From the NCBI RefSeq assembly GCF_024666525.1, contig NZ_CP088294.1, forward strand, positions 3,038,001 to 3,102,000: a stretch of DNA of 64,000 nucleotides. The letters are read 5' to 3'. Shown here one piece after another: positions 50,567 to 61,277 of the stretch. The translations under genes and the position numbers were made by a program. Source of the stretch: Pseudomonas sp. J452 (GTDB lineage Bacteria; Pseudomonadota; Gammaproteobacteria; Pseudomonadales; Pseudomonadaceae). The stretch's first letter is position 1. Each line of letters opens with the position of its first letter. The notes under the pieces were generated by a model. That model was not told the origin of the DNA and ran no database searches. It was given only the letters and a program-made list of their open reading frames with translations.

Positions 50567-51589
50567 TTATTTCCTCGGATCGAAGGCATCGCGCGCCGCT
50601 TCGCCGATGAACACCAGCAGGCTCAGCATCAACCCCAGCACGACGAAGGCGCTGATGCCCAGCCAGGGGGCCTGCAGGTTGGATTTGCCCTGGGCCACCA
50701 GTTCACCGAGCGAGGGCTCGCCGGCGGGCAGGCCGAAGCCGAGGAAGTCCAGCGAGGTCAGGGTGCCGATCGCGGTGGTGATGATGAAGGGCATGAAGGT
50801 CAGGGTCGAGACCATAGCGTTGGGCAGGATGTGGCGGAACATGATGGCGCCGTTCTGCATGCCCAAGGCTCGGGCGGCGCGCACGTATTCCAGGTTGCGC
50901 CCACGGAGGAATTCGGCACGCACCAGGTCGACCAGGGTCATCCAGGAGAACAGCAGCATGATCCCCAGCAGCCACCAGAAACTCGGCTGCACGAAGCTGG
51001 AGAGGATGATCAGCATGAACAGCATCGGCAGGCCCGACCAGATTTCCAGGAAGCGCTGCCCGACCAGGTCGATCCAGCCGCCATAGAACCCCTGCAGGGC
51101 ACCGGCGATCACCCCGATGATCGAGCTGAGCACGGTCAGCACCAGGGCGAACAGGATCGAGATACGGAAGCCGTAGATAATCCGCGCCAGCACGTCGCGG
51201 CCCTGGTCATCGGTGCCTAGCCAGTTCTGCGCGGAGGGCGGGGCGGGCGAGGGCACCTGCAGGTCGTAGTTGATGCTGCTGTAGTCGAAGGGGATCGGCG
51301 GCCAGAGCATCCAGCCGTCCTTGGCCGCGACCAGTTCGCGGATGTAGGGGCTCTTGTAATTGGCCTGCAGCGGGAATTCGCCGCCGAAGGTGGTTTCCGC
51401 ATAGCGCTTGAACACCGGGAAGTACCACTCGCCGTCGTAACGCACCGCCAGCGGCTTGTCGTTGGCGATCAGTTCGGCGCCGAGGCTGAGGGTGAACAGG
51501 GCGAGAAACAGCCACAGCGACCACCAGCCGCGCTTGTTAGCCTTGAAGCGGGCAAAGCGCCGCTGATTGAGAGGGGAGAGCTTCATCAT
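50567..51589 (-). CDS. yejE: Peptide ABC transporter permease, YejE type
   Basis: A 340-residue permease with an N-terminal helix (WWSLWLFLALFTLSLGAELIA), a periplasmic region of about 90 residues, and five further helices. The BPD_transp EAA loop is ARALGMQNGAIMFRHILPNA. Two ATG codons occur; the first (51589) overlaps the yejB stop, as TGATG. It is paired with YejB in the inner membrane. Confidence 0.93.
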   Translation of the reverse strand: MMKLSPLNQRRFARFKANKRGWWSLWLFLALFTLSLGAELIANDKPLAVRYDGEWYFPVFKRYAETTFGGEFPLQANYKSPYIRELVAAKDGWMLWPPIPFDYSSINYDLQVPSPAPPSAQNWLGTDDQGRDVLARIIYGFRISILFALVLTVLSSIIGVIAGALQGFYGGWIDLVGQRFLEIWSGLPMLFMLIILSSFVQPSFWWLLGIMLLFSWMTLVDLVRAEFLRGRNLEYVRAARALGMQNGAIMFRHILPNAMVSTLTFMPFIITTAIGTLTSLDFLGFGLPAGEPSLGELVAQGKSNLQAPWLGISAFVVLGLMLSLLVFIGEAARDAFDPRK

Positions 51590-52674
51590 CAATTCTCCCG
51601 GCTATCGAAGTCGATGCGCGGGTCGACCAGGGTATAGGACACGTCGCTGAGCAGCTTGGCCAGCAGGCCGAACAGGGAAAAGATGAACAGGGTGCCGAAC
51701 ACCACCGGATAGTCGCGATTGACGATCGACTCGAAGCCGAGCAGACCCAGGCCGTCGAGGGAGAACACCACCTCGATGAGCATCGAGCCGGTGAAGAAGA
51801 TGCCGAGGAAGGCGCTGGGGAAGCCGGCGATGATGATCAGCATGGCGTTGCGGAACACATGGCCGTAGAGCACCTGATTGTTGGTCAGGCCCTTGGCGCG
51901 TGCGGTGATCACGTACTGCTTGCTGATCTCGTCGAGGAAGCTGTTCTTGGTCAGCAGGGTAAGGGTGGCGAAGTTGCCGATCACCAGCGCGGTCACCGGC
52001 AAGACTAGGTGCCAGAAGTAGTCGAGGATCTGCCCGCCGAGGCTCAGTTCGTCGAAGTTGTTCGAGGTCAGCCCGCGTAGCGGGAACCAGTCCCAGTAAC
52101 TGCCGCCGGCGAACAGCACGATCATCAGGATGGCGAAGAGGAAGGCCGGGATGGCATAGCCGATGATGATCGCCGAGCTAGTCCAGACATCGAAGGCGCT
52201 GCCGTGGCGGGTGGCCTTGGCGATGCCCAGTGGAATGGAGATCAGGTAGGTGATCAGGGTGCTCCATAGGCCCAGGGAAATCGACACCGGCATCTTCTCG
52301 ATGATCAGGTCGATGACCTGGGTATCACGGGCGAAGCTGACGCCGAAATCCAGCTGGGCGTAGTTTTTCAGCATGATCCAGAAGCGTTCCGGCGCCGACT
52401 TGTCGAAGCCGTACATGCGCTCGATCTCGGCGATCAGGTCGGGGTCCAGGCCCTGGGCGCCACGGTAGGTCGAACCGGCCACCGCCACTTCGCCGCCACC
52501 ACCGGAAACGCGCCCGGTGGCGCCACCGGAGGCGGCATCGAAGCCTTCCAGCTTGGCGATCATCTGCTCGACCGGGCCGCCGGGCGCGGCCTGGATGATG
52601 ATGAAGTTGATCAGCAGGATGCCCAGCAGGGTAGGGATGATCAGCAGCAGGCGGCGCAGGATATAGGCGAGCAT
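51589..52674 (-). CDS. yejB: Peptide ABC transporter permease, YejB type
   Basis: A 361-residue DppB-like permease. The first helix is [20 protein letters not shown], followed by a periplasmic loop of about 100 residues and five helices, with the EAA loop [20 protein letters not shown]. The start at 52674 overlaps the stop of the binding-protein gene (ATGA). It forms the translocation pore together with YejE. Confidence 0.93.
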   Translation of the reverse strand: MLAYILRRLLLIIPTLLGILLINFIIIQAAPGGPVEQMIAKLEGFDAASGGATGRVSGGGGEVAVAGSTYRGAQGLDPDLIAEIERMYGFDKSAPERFWIMLKNYAQLDFGVSFARDTQVIDLIIEKMPVSISLGLWSTLITYLISIPLGIAKATRHGSAFDVWTSSAIIIGYAIPAFLFAILMIVLFAGGSYWDWFPLRGLTSNNFDELSLGGQILDYFWHLVLPVTALVIGNFATLTLLTKNSFLDEISKQYVITARAKGLTNNQVLYGHVFRNAMLIIIAGFPSAFLGIFFTGSMLIEVVFSLDGLGLLGFESIVNRDYPVVFGTLFIFSLFGLLAKLLSDVSYTLVDPRIDFDSREN

Positions 52675-54503
52675 CAGTTGGCTTCCTGCGCGGGTTCGGT
52701 TGGCGCGGTGACCGGCGCGCTGGCTTGGGATTCTTCCCACCAGGTCATCAGGCCGTAGTCGTACAGCGGCGTGATGGCTGGGCGGCCGAAGCGCTTCCAG
52801 TAGGCCACGCGCCAGGTGTCGACGTAGTAGTTGGGCACCACGTAGTGGCCCCAGAGCAGGGCGCGATCGAGGGCACGGGCGTGGGTGATCAGCGCCTTGC
52901 GCGAGTCGGCGCGGATCAGGCCCTCCACCAGCTTGTCGATGGCCGGGTCACGCAGGCCCATGAAGTTGCGGCTACCGGGGTTGTCGGCGCTGCTCGAGTG
53001 CCAGTACTCGCGCTGTTCATTGCCCGGCGAGCTGGACTGCGACCAGATGGCCGAGGTCATGTCGTAGTCGCGCGAGTTGAGGCGGTTGATGTACTGGGAC
53101 ACGTCGACCCGGCGGATCTGCAGATCGATGCCCAGCTCGGCGAGATTGCGTTTGAACGGCAGGATCACCCGCTCCAAGTTGGCCTGGAAGTTGAGGAATT
53201 CGAAGCTCAGCTGCTTGCCATTGGCATCGACCATCTTGTCGTTGTCGATGCGGTAGCCTGCCTCGGTCAGCAGCTGGTAGGCGCGCCGGCTCTGCTCGCG
53301 AATGATGCCGCTGCCATCGCTGACCGGCGGCTTGAAGGCCTGGGTGAAGACTGCCGGTGGCAGTTGTGCCCGCAGGGGTTCGAGCAGCTTCAGTTCGTCG
53401 GCATCCGGCAGGCCGCTGGCCGCCATTTCCGAGTTCTCGAAATAGCTGTGGGTGCGCTTGTAGGCGCCGTAGAACAGTTGCTTGTTGGCCCATTCGAAGT
53501 CGAACAACAGGGCGATGGCCTCGCGCACGCGGGCATCCTGGAACAGCGGGCGGCGCAGGTTGAACACATAGCCCTGCATGCCAACCGGGTTATGGTTGGT
53601 GATGGCCTGCTGGACGAACTTGCCGGCACTCAGGGCCGGGGACTCGTAGCCGGTGGCCCAGTCCTTGGCCGAGTACTCGAGGTTGACGTCGAAGCTGCCT
53701 TTCTTGAAGGCCTCGAGAGCGACTGCGCTGTCGCGGTAGTACTCAATCTGGATGGTGTCGAAGTTGTACTGGCCGCGCGCGACGGGCAGGTCCTTGGCCC
53801 ACCAGTCCTTGATCCGTTCGAAGCGCAGGGCGCTGCCCGGCTCGACCTTGGTGATTTGGTAGGGGCCGCTGCCCAGCGGTGGCTCCAGGCTGCTCTTGGC
53901 GAAGTCGCGGTTGGCCCACCAGTGCTTGGGCAGGATCTGCAACTGGCCAAGGATCAGCGGCAGCTCACGGTTCTCCGGGTGCTTGAAGTCGAAGCGCACG
54001 CGCAGTTTGTCCTCGACCACCACCTGCGCCACATCGGCGTAGTAGTGGCGGTACTGCGGTGTGCCTTTTTCGATCAGGGTGTTGAAGGTAAAGGCCACGT
54101 CCTCGGCGGTGACCGGGGTGCCGTCATGGAAGCGGGCCTTGGGGTTGAGGATAAAGCGCACGAAGCTGTTGTCGGGCGCCTTGTCGATCTTCTCGGCGAG
54201 CAGGCCATATTCGGTAAAGGGCTCGTCTGGCGAGTGGTAGGTCAGGCTGTCGTAGATCAGGCCGATCTGCGCCGGTGCATTGCCCTTGGTGATGAACGGA
54301 TTGAAGCTGTCGAACCCGCTCAGACCCGGCAGGCGCAGGATGCCGCCCTTGGGCGCGTCCGGGTTCACATAGTCGAAGTGCTGGAAATTGGCCGGATATT
54401 TGGGCGCTTCGCCATACAGGGTCAGGGCGTGCTGCGGAGCGGCCTGGGCCAGGCCGGCTATTAGCAGCAGGCCGGCGCCCAGGGCGCGCAGGGGGTTAGT
54501 CAT
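52674..54503 (-). CDS. yejA: Periplasmic substrate-binding protein, YejA type (first copy)
   Basis: A 609-residue extracellular solute-binding protein family 5 member. The signal peptide is [21 protein letters not shown]; the mature part begins [20 protein letters not shown]. Landmarks are [13 protein letters not shown] and [17 protein letters not shown]. It binds oligopeptides or microcin-like compounds for YejBEF. It lies immediately upstream of yejB and downstream of a second, related binding-protein gene, with 4-bp overlaps at both junctions. Confidence 0.92.
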   Translation of the reverse strand: MTNPLRALGAGLLLIAGLAQAAPQHALTLYGEAPKYPANFQHFDYVNPDAPKGGILRLPGLSGFDSFNPFITKGNAPAQIGLIYDSLTYHSPDEPFTEYGLLAEKIDKAPDNSFVRFILNPKARFHDGTPVTAEDVAFTFNTLIEKGTPQYRHYYADVAQVVVEDKLRVRFDFKHPENRELPLILGQLQILPKHWWANRDFAKSSLEPPLGSGPYQITKVEPGSALRFERIKDWWAKDLPVARGQYNFDTIQIEYYRDSAVALEAFKKGSFDVNLEYSAKDWATGYESPALSAGKFVQQAITNHNPVGMQGYVFNLRRPLFQDARVREAIALLFDFEWANKQLFYGAYKRTHSYFENSEMAASGLPDADELKLLEPLRAQLPPAVFTQAFKPPVSDGSGIIREQSRRAYQLLTEAGYRIDNDKMVDANGKQLSFEFLNFQANLERVILPFKRNLAELGIDLQIRRVDVSQYINRLNSRDYDMTSAIWSQSSSPGNEQREYWHSSSADNPGSRNFMGLRDPAIDKLVEGLIRADSRKALITHARALDRALLWGHYVVPNYYVDTWRVAYWKRFGRPAITPLYDYGLMTWWEESQASAPVTAPTEPAQEAN

Positions 54504-56350
54504 CGAGCGGTCTCCGTGGGCTTCAGCCACCAGGCCCGCAGCCCCAGGGTGTAGGGCGGGGTGGTGACGAAGGCGAACCGGTTGCGGTACGCCAGGCGGT
54601 GATGGTTGATGTACCAGTTGGGAATGCTGTAGTGCTGCCAGAGCAGCACGCGGTCGATGGCGCGGCTGGCAGCCACCTGTTCGTCACGGGTCTGCGCTTC
54701 CAGGAGTTTCTCCAGCAGCGTATCGACCACCGGGTGGGTGACACCCGCGTAGTTCTTGCTGCCTTTGACATCGGCCTGGCTGGAATGGAAGTACTGCACC
54801 TGCTCCAGGCCCGGACTCAGGCTCTGCGGCAGGGTCATGAGAATCATGTCGTAGTCGAAGTGATCGAGGCGCTGCTTGTACTGGGCGCGGTCGACGGTGC
54901 GCAGATTGACCTGGATGCCGATGCTGGCGAGGTTCTCGGTATAGGGCTGGAGAATGCGCTCGAGGTTCGGGTTGACCAGCAGGATTTCGAAGCGCAGCGG
55001 CTCGCCCTTGCTGTTGACCAGCTTGTGTCCGGAGGGTTTCCAGCCGGCTTCGCCGAGCAGGCCCATGGCCTTGCGTAGGGTCTCCCGCGGGATGCCGCGG
55101 CCGTCGGTTTCCGGCAGGCTGAACGGCTCTTGGAACAAGGGCGCGGGCAGTTGCTTGCGGTACGGCGAGAGCAGCAGCCACTCGCGGCCTTCCGGCTTGC
55201 CGCTGGCGGCGAACTCGCTGTTCGGGTAGTAGCTGCTGGTGCGCTTGTAGGCGCTGTTGAACAGCGCGCGGTTGGTCCATTCGAAGTCGAACATCAGACC
55301 CATGGCCTCGCGCACCTTGCGCTCGGCGAAGATGGCGCGGCGGCTGTTCATGAATAGCGCCTGGGTCTGGGTCGGGATCTGGTGCGGGATTTCGGCGCGG
55401 ATTACCTCGCCCCGGGCAATGGCGGGGAAGCGATAGCCGGTGGCCCAGTTTTTCGCCTGGTGCTCGATATAGAAGTCGAACTCGCCGGCCTTGAACGCTT
55501 CGAAGGCGACACTGCTGTCGCGGTAGAACTCCACCTCGACCCGGTCGAAATTGTATTTGCCACGGTTGACCGGCAGCTTCTCGCCCCACCAGTCCTTGAC
55601 CCGCTCGAACACCAGGCTGCGTCCCGGGCTGATCGCGCTGACCTTGTACGGCCCGCTGCCCAGCGGCACGTCAAAACTGGTGGCCTTGAAGTCGCGCTTC
55701 TTCCAGTAGTGCTGCGGCAGTACCGGCAGTTCGCCAAGCCGCAGGATCAGCAACGGGTTGCCGGCACGCTTGAAGACAAAACGGATGCGATGGCGGTTGA
55801 GGATGTCGACCCGCTTCACTTCCTGCAGGTTGGTGCGGTACTGCGGGTGACCATCCTTGACCAGCAGGCGATAGGAGAACGCCACGTCATAGGCGGTGAT
55901 TGGCTTGCCATCGTGGAAGCGCGCTTCTTCGCGCAGGTTGAACACCACCCAGCTGCGATCCTCGCTGTACTCCACGCTCTTGGCGATCAGCCCGTAGCTG
56001 GTGGCGGACTCGTCGCCCGAAGGGTCGTACTGGCCGGTACCGGCCATCAGCGGTTCGTTCAGCTCGCTGACCCCGTACTGCATGAAGTTGGGCGCGGCGG
56101 AGGGACTGCTACCCTTGAAGCTATAGGGGTTGAGCGTGTCGAAGGTGCCATAGGCCATGACCCGCAGCGTGCCGCCTTTGGGTGCGTCGGGGTTCACCCA
56201 GTCGAAGTGGGTGAAGCTGGCGGGGTATTTGAGGGTGCCGAACTGGGCGTAGCCGTGGCTTTCGCTAAGGGTCGCGAAAGCGGGAAAGCTCAGGGCCAGA
56301 CCAACAATCAGCAGGAGCAGGGGACGCATTGGGCGCAAGATCCAGTCCAT
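54500..56350 (-). CDS. Periplasmic substrate-binding protein, YejA type (second copy)
   Basis: A 616-residue protein with signal sequence (MRPLLLLIVGLALSFPAFA) and the same family-5 binding fold as its downstream neighbour. Shared landmarks are [14 protein letters not shown] and ARFHDGKPITAYDVAFSYRL. The two are clearly related but well diverged, so the duplication is old and they probably bind different ligands. It is the first gene of the five-gene operon. The start may be ATG 56350 or ATG 56329; the shorter form gives a cleaner signal peptide. Confidence 0.9.
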   Translation of the reverse strand: MDWILRPMRPLLLLIVGLALSFPAFATLSESHGYAQFGTLKYPASFTHFDWVNPDAPKGGTLRVMAYGTFDTLNPYSFKGSSPSAAPNFMQYGVSELNEPLMAGTGQYDPSGDESATSYGLIAKSVEYSEDRSWVVFNLREEARFHDGKPITAYDVAFSYRLLVKDGHPQYRTNLQEVKRVDILNRHRIRFVFKRAGNPLLILRLGELPVLPQHYWKKRDFKATSFDVPLGSGPYKVSAISPGRSLVFERVKDWWGEKLPVNRGKYNFDRVEVEFYRDSSVAFEAFKAGEFDFYIEHQAKNWATGYRFPAIARGEVIRAEIPHQIPTQTQALFMNSRRAIFAERKVREAMGLMFDFEWTNRALFNSAYKRTSSYYPNSEFAASGKPEGREWLLLSPYRKQLPAPLFQEPFSLPETDGRGIPRETLRKAMGLLGEAGWKPSGHKLVNSKGEPLRFEILLVNPNLERILQPYTENLASIGIQVNLRTVDRAQYKQRLDHFDYDMILMTLPQSLSPGLEQVQYFHSSQADVKGSKNYAGVTHPVVDTLLEKLLEAQTRDEQVAASRAIDRVLLWQHYSIPNWYINHHRLAYRNRFAFVTTPPYTLGLRAWWLKPTETAR

Positions 56351-56475
56351 GGCGGCGTTTGGGCTTCTCGGGCGGTACAGTAACAGCTTGTATCCGCAGG
56401 AAAAAGAGTGCCTTTTTCAGAGCATGAACGGTCAATTTGATTACACTGAAACAAATTGAAATAGAGGTTGGCATC

Positions 56476-57918
56476 TTGGTGGAACGCAGTGTGGGTGTAC
56501 AGGCATGGATAGATCGTCTGAATCAGGCCGAATTGCCCGCTTTAGCCGCGGTGGTGCAGGATTTGCACCGGCTTTCCCAGGTCGACAAGGCCTCGGTGCA
56601 GCAGTTGGCCGATGTCCTGTTGCGTGATGCCTCGTTGACCGCCAAGGTGCTGCGGGTCGGCAACAGCGTTTATTACAACCCCTCCCAGGAAGGCATTCGC
56701 ACGATTTCCCGAGCCATCGTGCTGATCGGCTTCGACAATGTGCGTCTGATTGGCATGTCGGTCAGCCTGATCGACAGCCTGCTGACCAAGGTGCCACGCG
56801 AGCAGCTGCAGATGCTGTTGGCGCGTTCGTTCCATGCCGCGGTGCAGGCGCGCAACATCGCCGGCTACGTGCTGAGCAAGAACCAGGAAGAAGTCTTTAT
56901 CGCCGCGCTGCTGCACACGGTGGGCGAACTGGCGTTCTGGGCCTGTGGCGGCGATCAGGCTGACGAGCTGGCCGATGCCCTGGAACAGCCCAATGTGGAT
57001 GCCGACGAGGCGGTGCGCCAGGTGCTTGGTACCAGCTTCCGCCAACTGACCCAGGGTCTGGTGAAAAGTTGGAACCTCGGCGAGCTGGCGACCTTCGCCC
57101 ACGGCAGCGGCAATCAGCATGATCCGGCGGTGCGGGCGATCAACCTGGGCGTGAAGATCAGTGAGGCGGCGCTGAACGGCTGGGACTCGCCGGAGATGGA
57201 AAAACTGGTGCAGCAACTGGCGGATTTCACCGGGGTCAGCCCGGAAGATGCCTTGAAGCAGGTGCTGGAGAGCGCCGAAGAAACCGTCGAGGTGGCTGCT
57301 ACCTTCGGCGCCAGCCAGCTGTGCCGGCTGATTCCCAATACCGACCCCGAACAGATCAAGCTGCAACAGCAGGAGCGCAAGGCGCGCCTGTTGCAGCCGG
57401 ACCTGCTGGTGCTGCAGCAGGCGCTGCAGGACCTGGGCATGATGATCAACCAGAAGGGCGATGTCGGCCTGATCCTCGATACCCTGCTCAAGGGGCTGCA
57501 TCAGGGGGCTGGCCTGGAGCGAGTGATGCTGGTGGTGCTGGCTGACGGGCAGACCCGCTTCCGTGCCAAGCGGGCAGTGGGCGAGGGCACCGAGCAGTGG
57601 CTGACGGACTTCCAGTTGCCGGCGGCGCAAATTGAGCAACCGCATATCTTCAGCTACGCCCTGCGCAACCGTGAGGCGCTGTGGATGGGCGTGCCAGCCA
57701 GTTACAACCTGGCCGAACTGGTGACCCTGCCGATGCGCCAGTTGCTCGGCCAGGGCATGTTCTTTATCGCCCCGATCATGGCGGGAACCCGCGAAATCGG
57801 TGTGCTGTATGCCGACAGCCGAGTATCCGGGCGGGCGCTCAAGCATGAGCAGTTCGTGGCTTTCCAGCGCTTTACCCAGCTGACTGGGCGCTGCCTGGAG
57901 GCGTTAACCAAACGCTGA
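56476..57918 (+). CDS. HDOD-domain regulator with GAF domain
   Basis: A protein of about 480 residues. The HDOD domain (about 25-225) has DASLTAKVLRVGNSVYY and AALLHTVGELAFWACG; it is related to HD phosphohydrolases but usually acts as a signalling scaffold. A GAF-like domain follows at about 325-470. The start is uncertain. No ATG precedes the conserved region, and TTG 56476 or GTG 56479 behind AGAGG (56463-56467) fits best; another TTG lies at 56437. It is divergent from the yej operon. The target pathway is unknown. Confidence 0.82.
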   Translation: MVERSVGVQAWIDRLNQAELPALAAVVQDLHRLSQVDKASVQQLADVLLRDASLTAKVLRVGNSVYYNPSQEGIRTISRAIVLIGFDNVRLIGMSVSLIDSLLTKVPREQLQMLLARSFHAAVQARNIAGYVLSKNQEEVFIAALLHTVGELAFWACGGDQADELADALEQPNVDADEAVRQVLGTSFRQLTQGLVKSWNLGELATFAHGSGNQHDPAVRAINLGVKISEAALNGWDSPEMEKLVQQLADFTGVSPEDALKQVLESAEETVEVAATFGASQLCRLIPNTDPEQIKLQQQERKARLLQPDLLVLQQALQDLGMMINQKGDVGLILDTLLKGLHQGAGLERVMLVVLADGQTRFRAKRAVGEGTEQWLTDFQLPAAQIEQPHIFSYALRNREALWMGVPASYNLAELVTLPMRQLLGQGMFFIAPIMAGTREIGVLYADSRVSGRALKHEQFVAFQRFTQLTGRCLEALTKR

Positions 57919-57930
57919 TTGGTCGCTGTC

Positions 57931-57954
57931 GTACCCGGATTGCATCCGGGCTAC
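57931..57954. repeat. Single REP-like palindrome
   Basis: CCCGGATTGCATCCGGG has a 7-bp stem and ends in GGGCTAC. It is the same unit as at 14806-14862 and 32565-32622, between the convergent HDOD and mltD genes, where it may act as terminator. Confidence 0.75.
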
Positions 57955-57959
57955 GGCTC

Positions 57960-59552
57960 TCAGTTGAGATACAGGGTCAGGGTCTGGCCCGGTTTCAGCG
58001 AGCTGCTGTTGCTGCGCGGATTCCAGCGCTGCAGGTGCTTCAGGTCGACCTTGAAGCGCTGCGCGATCAGGTACAGCGAGTCGCCTGACTTGACCCGGTA
58101 ATAGGTGACGTTCTGACGGCTGGCGGGCTTGGCGGCGGCCACCGAGTTGCCGGTGCCACCGCTGGCCCCGCTACCCCCGTGGATCACCAGGGTCTGGCCC
58201 AGGCTCAGCTTGCTGCGCGCGTTGAGCTTGTTCCAGCGTTGCAGGTCTTTCAGCGAGACATTGTTGCTGTTGGCGATCTGCCACAGGGTATCGCCACTCT
58301 TCACCTTGTAGCTGCGCGGCCCGGCGCTCGGCGTGGCCTTGGCAACCTGCTGGTGCAGCGGCTGGCTCGGTTCGCGGTCGCCGGCGGCGGGAATGCTGAG
58401 GACCTGGCCAACCCGCAGGCTGTTGCTCTTGAGCTTGTTGACGTCCTTCAGGGTGTTGACTGTCAGGTGGTAGCGGTTGGCAATGCTGTGCAGGTTGTCG
58501 CCGTTGCGCACACGGTATTCCTGCCAGCGCACCACCTGCTGCGGTTTCATCAGGGCCAGGTTGGCGTTGAGCAGCTCGGCTTTCCCGGTGGGCACCAACA
58601 GGTGCTGCGGGCCATCCATGGTGATGCCTTTCTTGAAAGCCGGATTGAGGCTTTGCAGCTCGTCCTCTTCCATGTCGACCAGGGCCGCTACCCGCGTCAG
58701 GTCGAGGCCCGGCTTGCTCGCCACCTGTTCGAAGTAGGGCTCGTTGGCGATCGGGTTGAGGCGTACGCCGTAGGCTTCAGGCGACATGACGATCTGCGAC
58801 AGGGCCAGCAGTTTGGGCACGTAGGCCTGGGTTTCCTTGGGCAGTGGCAGGTTCCAGTAGTCGGTCGGCAGGCCGAGCTTCTGGTTGCGCTCGATGGCCC
58901 GGCTGACCGTACCTTCACCAGCGTTGTAGGCCGCCAGGGCCAGCAGCCAGTCGCCGTTGAACATGTCGTGCAGGCGGCTCAGGTAGGTCATGGCGGCGTT
59001 GGTCGAGGCGACGATGTCGCGGCGGCCGTCGTACCAGTTGGTTTGGCGCAGGTTGAAGTGACGACCAGTGGAGGGAATGAACTGCCAGATGCCCACGGCA
59101 TGGCTGCGCGAGTAGGCGAAGGGGTTGTAGGCGCTCTCAATGACGGGCAGCAGGGCCAGTTCCATCGGCATATTGCGCTCTTCCAGGCGCTCGACCACGT
59201 AATGGATATAGAGGCTGCCGCGTTCGCTGGCGTTTTCCAGGAAGGAGGGATTGCTGGCAAACCACAGGCGTTGCTGCTCGATGCGCGGATTGACGCCGAT
59301 CTCGCCCTGCAGCTTGAAGCCTTCGCGCATGCGTTCCCAGATGTCGCGCGGCTCTTCGGGTTCGGCTTCCTGGCTGAGCCACTCCGGTTCCTGCTGCAGG
59401 CTGACGGCGCGATCGGTATCGCGGTCGTTCTCCGGGGTGGACGGGGCCATGTTCTGGCAACCGGCGACAAACAGACAGGCCAACACCGCCAGAGCCCTTG
59501 CTCTCTGTGCCAATGCAGCTGAATCAAGGGATCTGAAAGGTAATAAAAACAT
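57960..59552 (-). CDS. mltD: Membrane-bound lytic murein transglycosylase D
   Basis: A 530-residue lipoprotein with lipobox VAGC (Cys about 32). The SLT domain (about 125-245) carries the catalytic Glu in PVIESAYNPFAYS and GIWQFIPSTGRHF. Three C-terminal LysM repeats, each starting like YRVRNGDNLHSIA, YKVKSGDTLWQIA and YRVKSGDSLYLIA, bind peptidoglycan. It cleaves glycan strands, forming 1,6-anhydromuropeptides at the outer membrane. It is convergent with the HDOD gene and next to gloB. Confidence 0.95.
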   Translation of the reverse strand: MFLLPFRSLDSAALAQRARALAVLACLFVAGCQNMAPSTPENDRDTDRAVSLQQEPEWLSQEAEPEEPRDIWERMREGFKLQGEIGVNPRIEQQRLWFASNPSFLENASERGSLYIHYVVERLEERNMPMELALLPVIESAYNPFAYSRSHAVGIWQFIPSTGRHFNLRQTNWYDGRRDIVASTNAAMTYLSRLHDMFNGDWLLALAAYNAGEGTVSRAIERNQKLGLPTDYWNLPLPKETQAYVPKLLALSQIVMSPEAYGVRLNPIANEPYFEQVASKPGLDLTRVAALVDMEEDELQSLNPAFKKGITMDGPQHLLVPTGKAELLNANLALMKPQQVVRWQEYRVRNGDNLHSIANRYHLTVNTLKDVNKLKSNSLRVGQVLSIPAAGDREPSQPLHQQVAKATPSAGPRSYKVKSGDTLWQIANSNNVSLKDLQRWNKLNARSKLSLGQTLVIHGGSGASGGTGNSVAAAKPASRQNVTYYRVKSGDSLYLIAQRFKVDLKHLQRWNPRSNSSSLKPGQTLTLYLN

Positions 59553-59644
59553 TGGTTGCTAGTGTCTGCCGGCGCTAAAAAGTTGGGGGATTCTAGGAAT
59601 GCCCCTAGGGGTGGTCAAGTTTTCACCAGTCCATTGGTCAGTTT

Positions 59645-60433
59645 TTAACCAATTCGAAAGTTGTCTTTCCACCTGCGCAGGCTGGCAAACACCTCGTCCG
59701 CCGAGCGCTGCTGGGGGCCTTCCCGCTCGTCGATTTTTTCTTTAATGGATGTTTCGGTGCAGCGCAGGAAGGGGTTGATGGCTTTCTCCAGGGCGATGGT
59801 CGAGGGCAGGCTGATCCGTCCTGCCGCGCGCCAGGCGCTGACTTCGGCAAAGTGCCTGGCGACGGCCGCATTGTGCGGTTCCACGGCGCGGGCGAAGTGC
59901 AGATTGCTCAGGGTGTATTCGTGGGTGCAGTAGACCCGCGTGGCATCCGGCAGGCTGGCCAGTAGGCTCAGCGATGCATGCATCTGCGCCGGGCTGCCTT
60001 CGAACAGGCGGCCGCAGCCTGCGGAGAACAGGGTGTCGCCACAGAACAGCCAAGGCTGCGCGGGATCGGCGTGGTAGTAGGCGATATGGCCGAGGGTGTG
60101 GCCGGGCACCTCATGGATGACGAGCTCGCGGTCGAGCACGCTGATGCGATCACCTTCAGCCAAGGCCACGTCGCGCTCTGGGATTTGCTCCTGCGCCGGG
60201 CCATACACGCGGGCGCCGGTGGCGGCCTTGAGCTGGGCGATGCCGCCGATATGGTCCGGGTGGTGATGGGTGATCAGGATGTCGCTGAGCTGCCAGCCTG
60301 GATGGGCGGCGAGCCAGGCCACTACCGGCGCGGCGTCACCCGGATCGACCACGGCGCAGCGGCGCTGGGCGTGGTCCTGCAGGAGCCACAGATAGTTGTC
60401 GCTGAAGGCGGGCAGGGCGTCGATCTGAAACAT
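59645..60433 (-). CDS. gloB: Hydroxyacylglutathione hydrolase (glyoxalase II)
   Basis: A 262-residue metallo-beta-lactamase-fold enzyme. The zinc-binding motif is [10 protein letters not shown] (about 53-62), with later ligands in HVPGHT-type [10 protein letters not shown] and [11 protein letters not shown] and the His in [10 protein letters not shown]. It hydrolyses S-lactoylglutathione to lactate and glutathione in methylglyoxal detoxification. ATG 60433 ([14 protein letters not shown]) is the family start. It is divergent from the methyltransferase gene, which starts 77 bp away. Confidence 0.95.
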   Translation of the reverse strand: MFQIDALPAFSDNYLWLLQDHAQRRCAVVDPGDAAPVVAWLAAHPGWQLSDILITHHHPDHIGGIAQLKAATGARVYGPAQEQIPERDVALAEGDRISVLDRELVIHEVPGHTLGHIAYYHADPAQPWLFCGDTLFSAGCGRLFEGSPAQMHASLSLLASLPDATRVYCTHEYTLSNLHFARAVEPHNAAVARHFAEVSAWRAAGRISLPSTIALEKAINPFLRCTETSIKEKIDEREGPQQRSADEVFASLRRWKDNFRIG

Positions 60434-60509
60434 TTTTCGGGGTCGCCAAGTGAGGGGCATTGGCGCATCTTAAGCGGCAAAGCCCTGCTTGTGTCACTGG
60501 AGGTTCCCG

Positions 60510-61268
60510 ATGAGCGAGCAACCCTTCGCCCAGGCCGATGCCGATTGGCTAGACCTCACCCAGGCGGCCCGCGAGTGGCTGGCTTCGCCGCTCGGCGAGC
60601 TGTTGCTGGAAGAAGAGCGCCGCGCGCTGGATGAAGAACTGGCGCGTTATTTTGGCGGTTACCTGGTGCATTACGGCCCGGCGGCGGTCCAGCCACCGAA
60701 GGCGCCGCAGATCCGCTGCAATGTACGCCTTGGCGCGCCGCTGGCCGGTGTGGACATCGCCTGCGAAGAGCAGGCCTGGCCGCTCGGTGAGCACGCTGCC
60801 GATGTGGTGGTGCTGCAACACGGCCTGGATTTCTGCCTGTCGCCCCACGGCCTGCTGCGTGAGGCGGCACACAGCGTGCGCCCGGGCGGTCATCTGTTGA
60901 TCGTCGGGATCAACCCCTGGAGCGCCTGGGGGCTGCGCCATTACTTCGCTCGTGATGGTTTTCGTCAGGCCCGCTGCATCTCGCCGGCGCGCATGAGCGA
61001 CTGGCTCAGCCTGCTCGGCTTTGCGCTGGAGAAACGCCGCTTCGGGTGCTATCGTCCGCCGCTTGCTTCAGCGGCCTGGCAATCGCGCCTGGCCCGGCTG
61101 GAGACTTGGGGCGGCGCCTGGCAGATGCCGGGCGCGGGCTTCTATCTGTTGGTAGCGCGCAAGCTGGTGGTCGGCTTGCGGCCGCTGCGACCTGTGCAAC
61201 GGGCCACCATGGGCAAGTTGCTGCCAATGCCGGTGGCTAAAGTCAGCCGCCGCGATTCCGAGCAGTAG
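60510..61268 (+). CDS. SAM-dependent methyltransferase-like protein
   Basis: A 252-residue protein of the class I methyltransferase fold. The central part has ADVVVLQHGLDFCLSPHGLL and SVRPGGHLLIVGINPWSAWG, matching motifs II-III. The usual glycine-rich SAM loop is not obvious, so SAM binding is uncertain. ATG 60510 follows GGAGG. It lies between gloB and rnhA in the same order as recalled for PAO1. The substrate is unknown. Confidence 0.8.
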   Translation: MSEQPFAQADADWLDLTQAAREWLASPLGELLLEEERRALDEELARYFGGYLVHYGPAAVQPPKAPQIRCNVRLGAPLAGVDIACEEQAWPLGEHAADVVVLQHGLDFCLSPHGLLREAAHSVRPGGHLLIVGINPWSAWGLRHYFARDGFRQARCISPARMSDWLSLLGFALEKRRFGCYRPPLASAAWQSRLARLETWGGAWQMPGAGFYLLVARKLVVGLRPLRPVQRATMGKLLPMPVAKVSRRDSEQ

Positions 61269-61277
61269 ATGTAGTCA

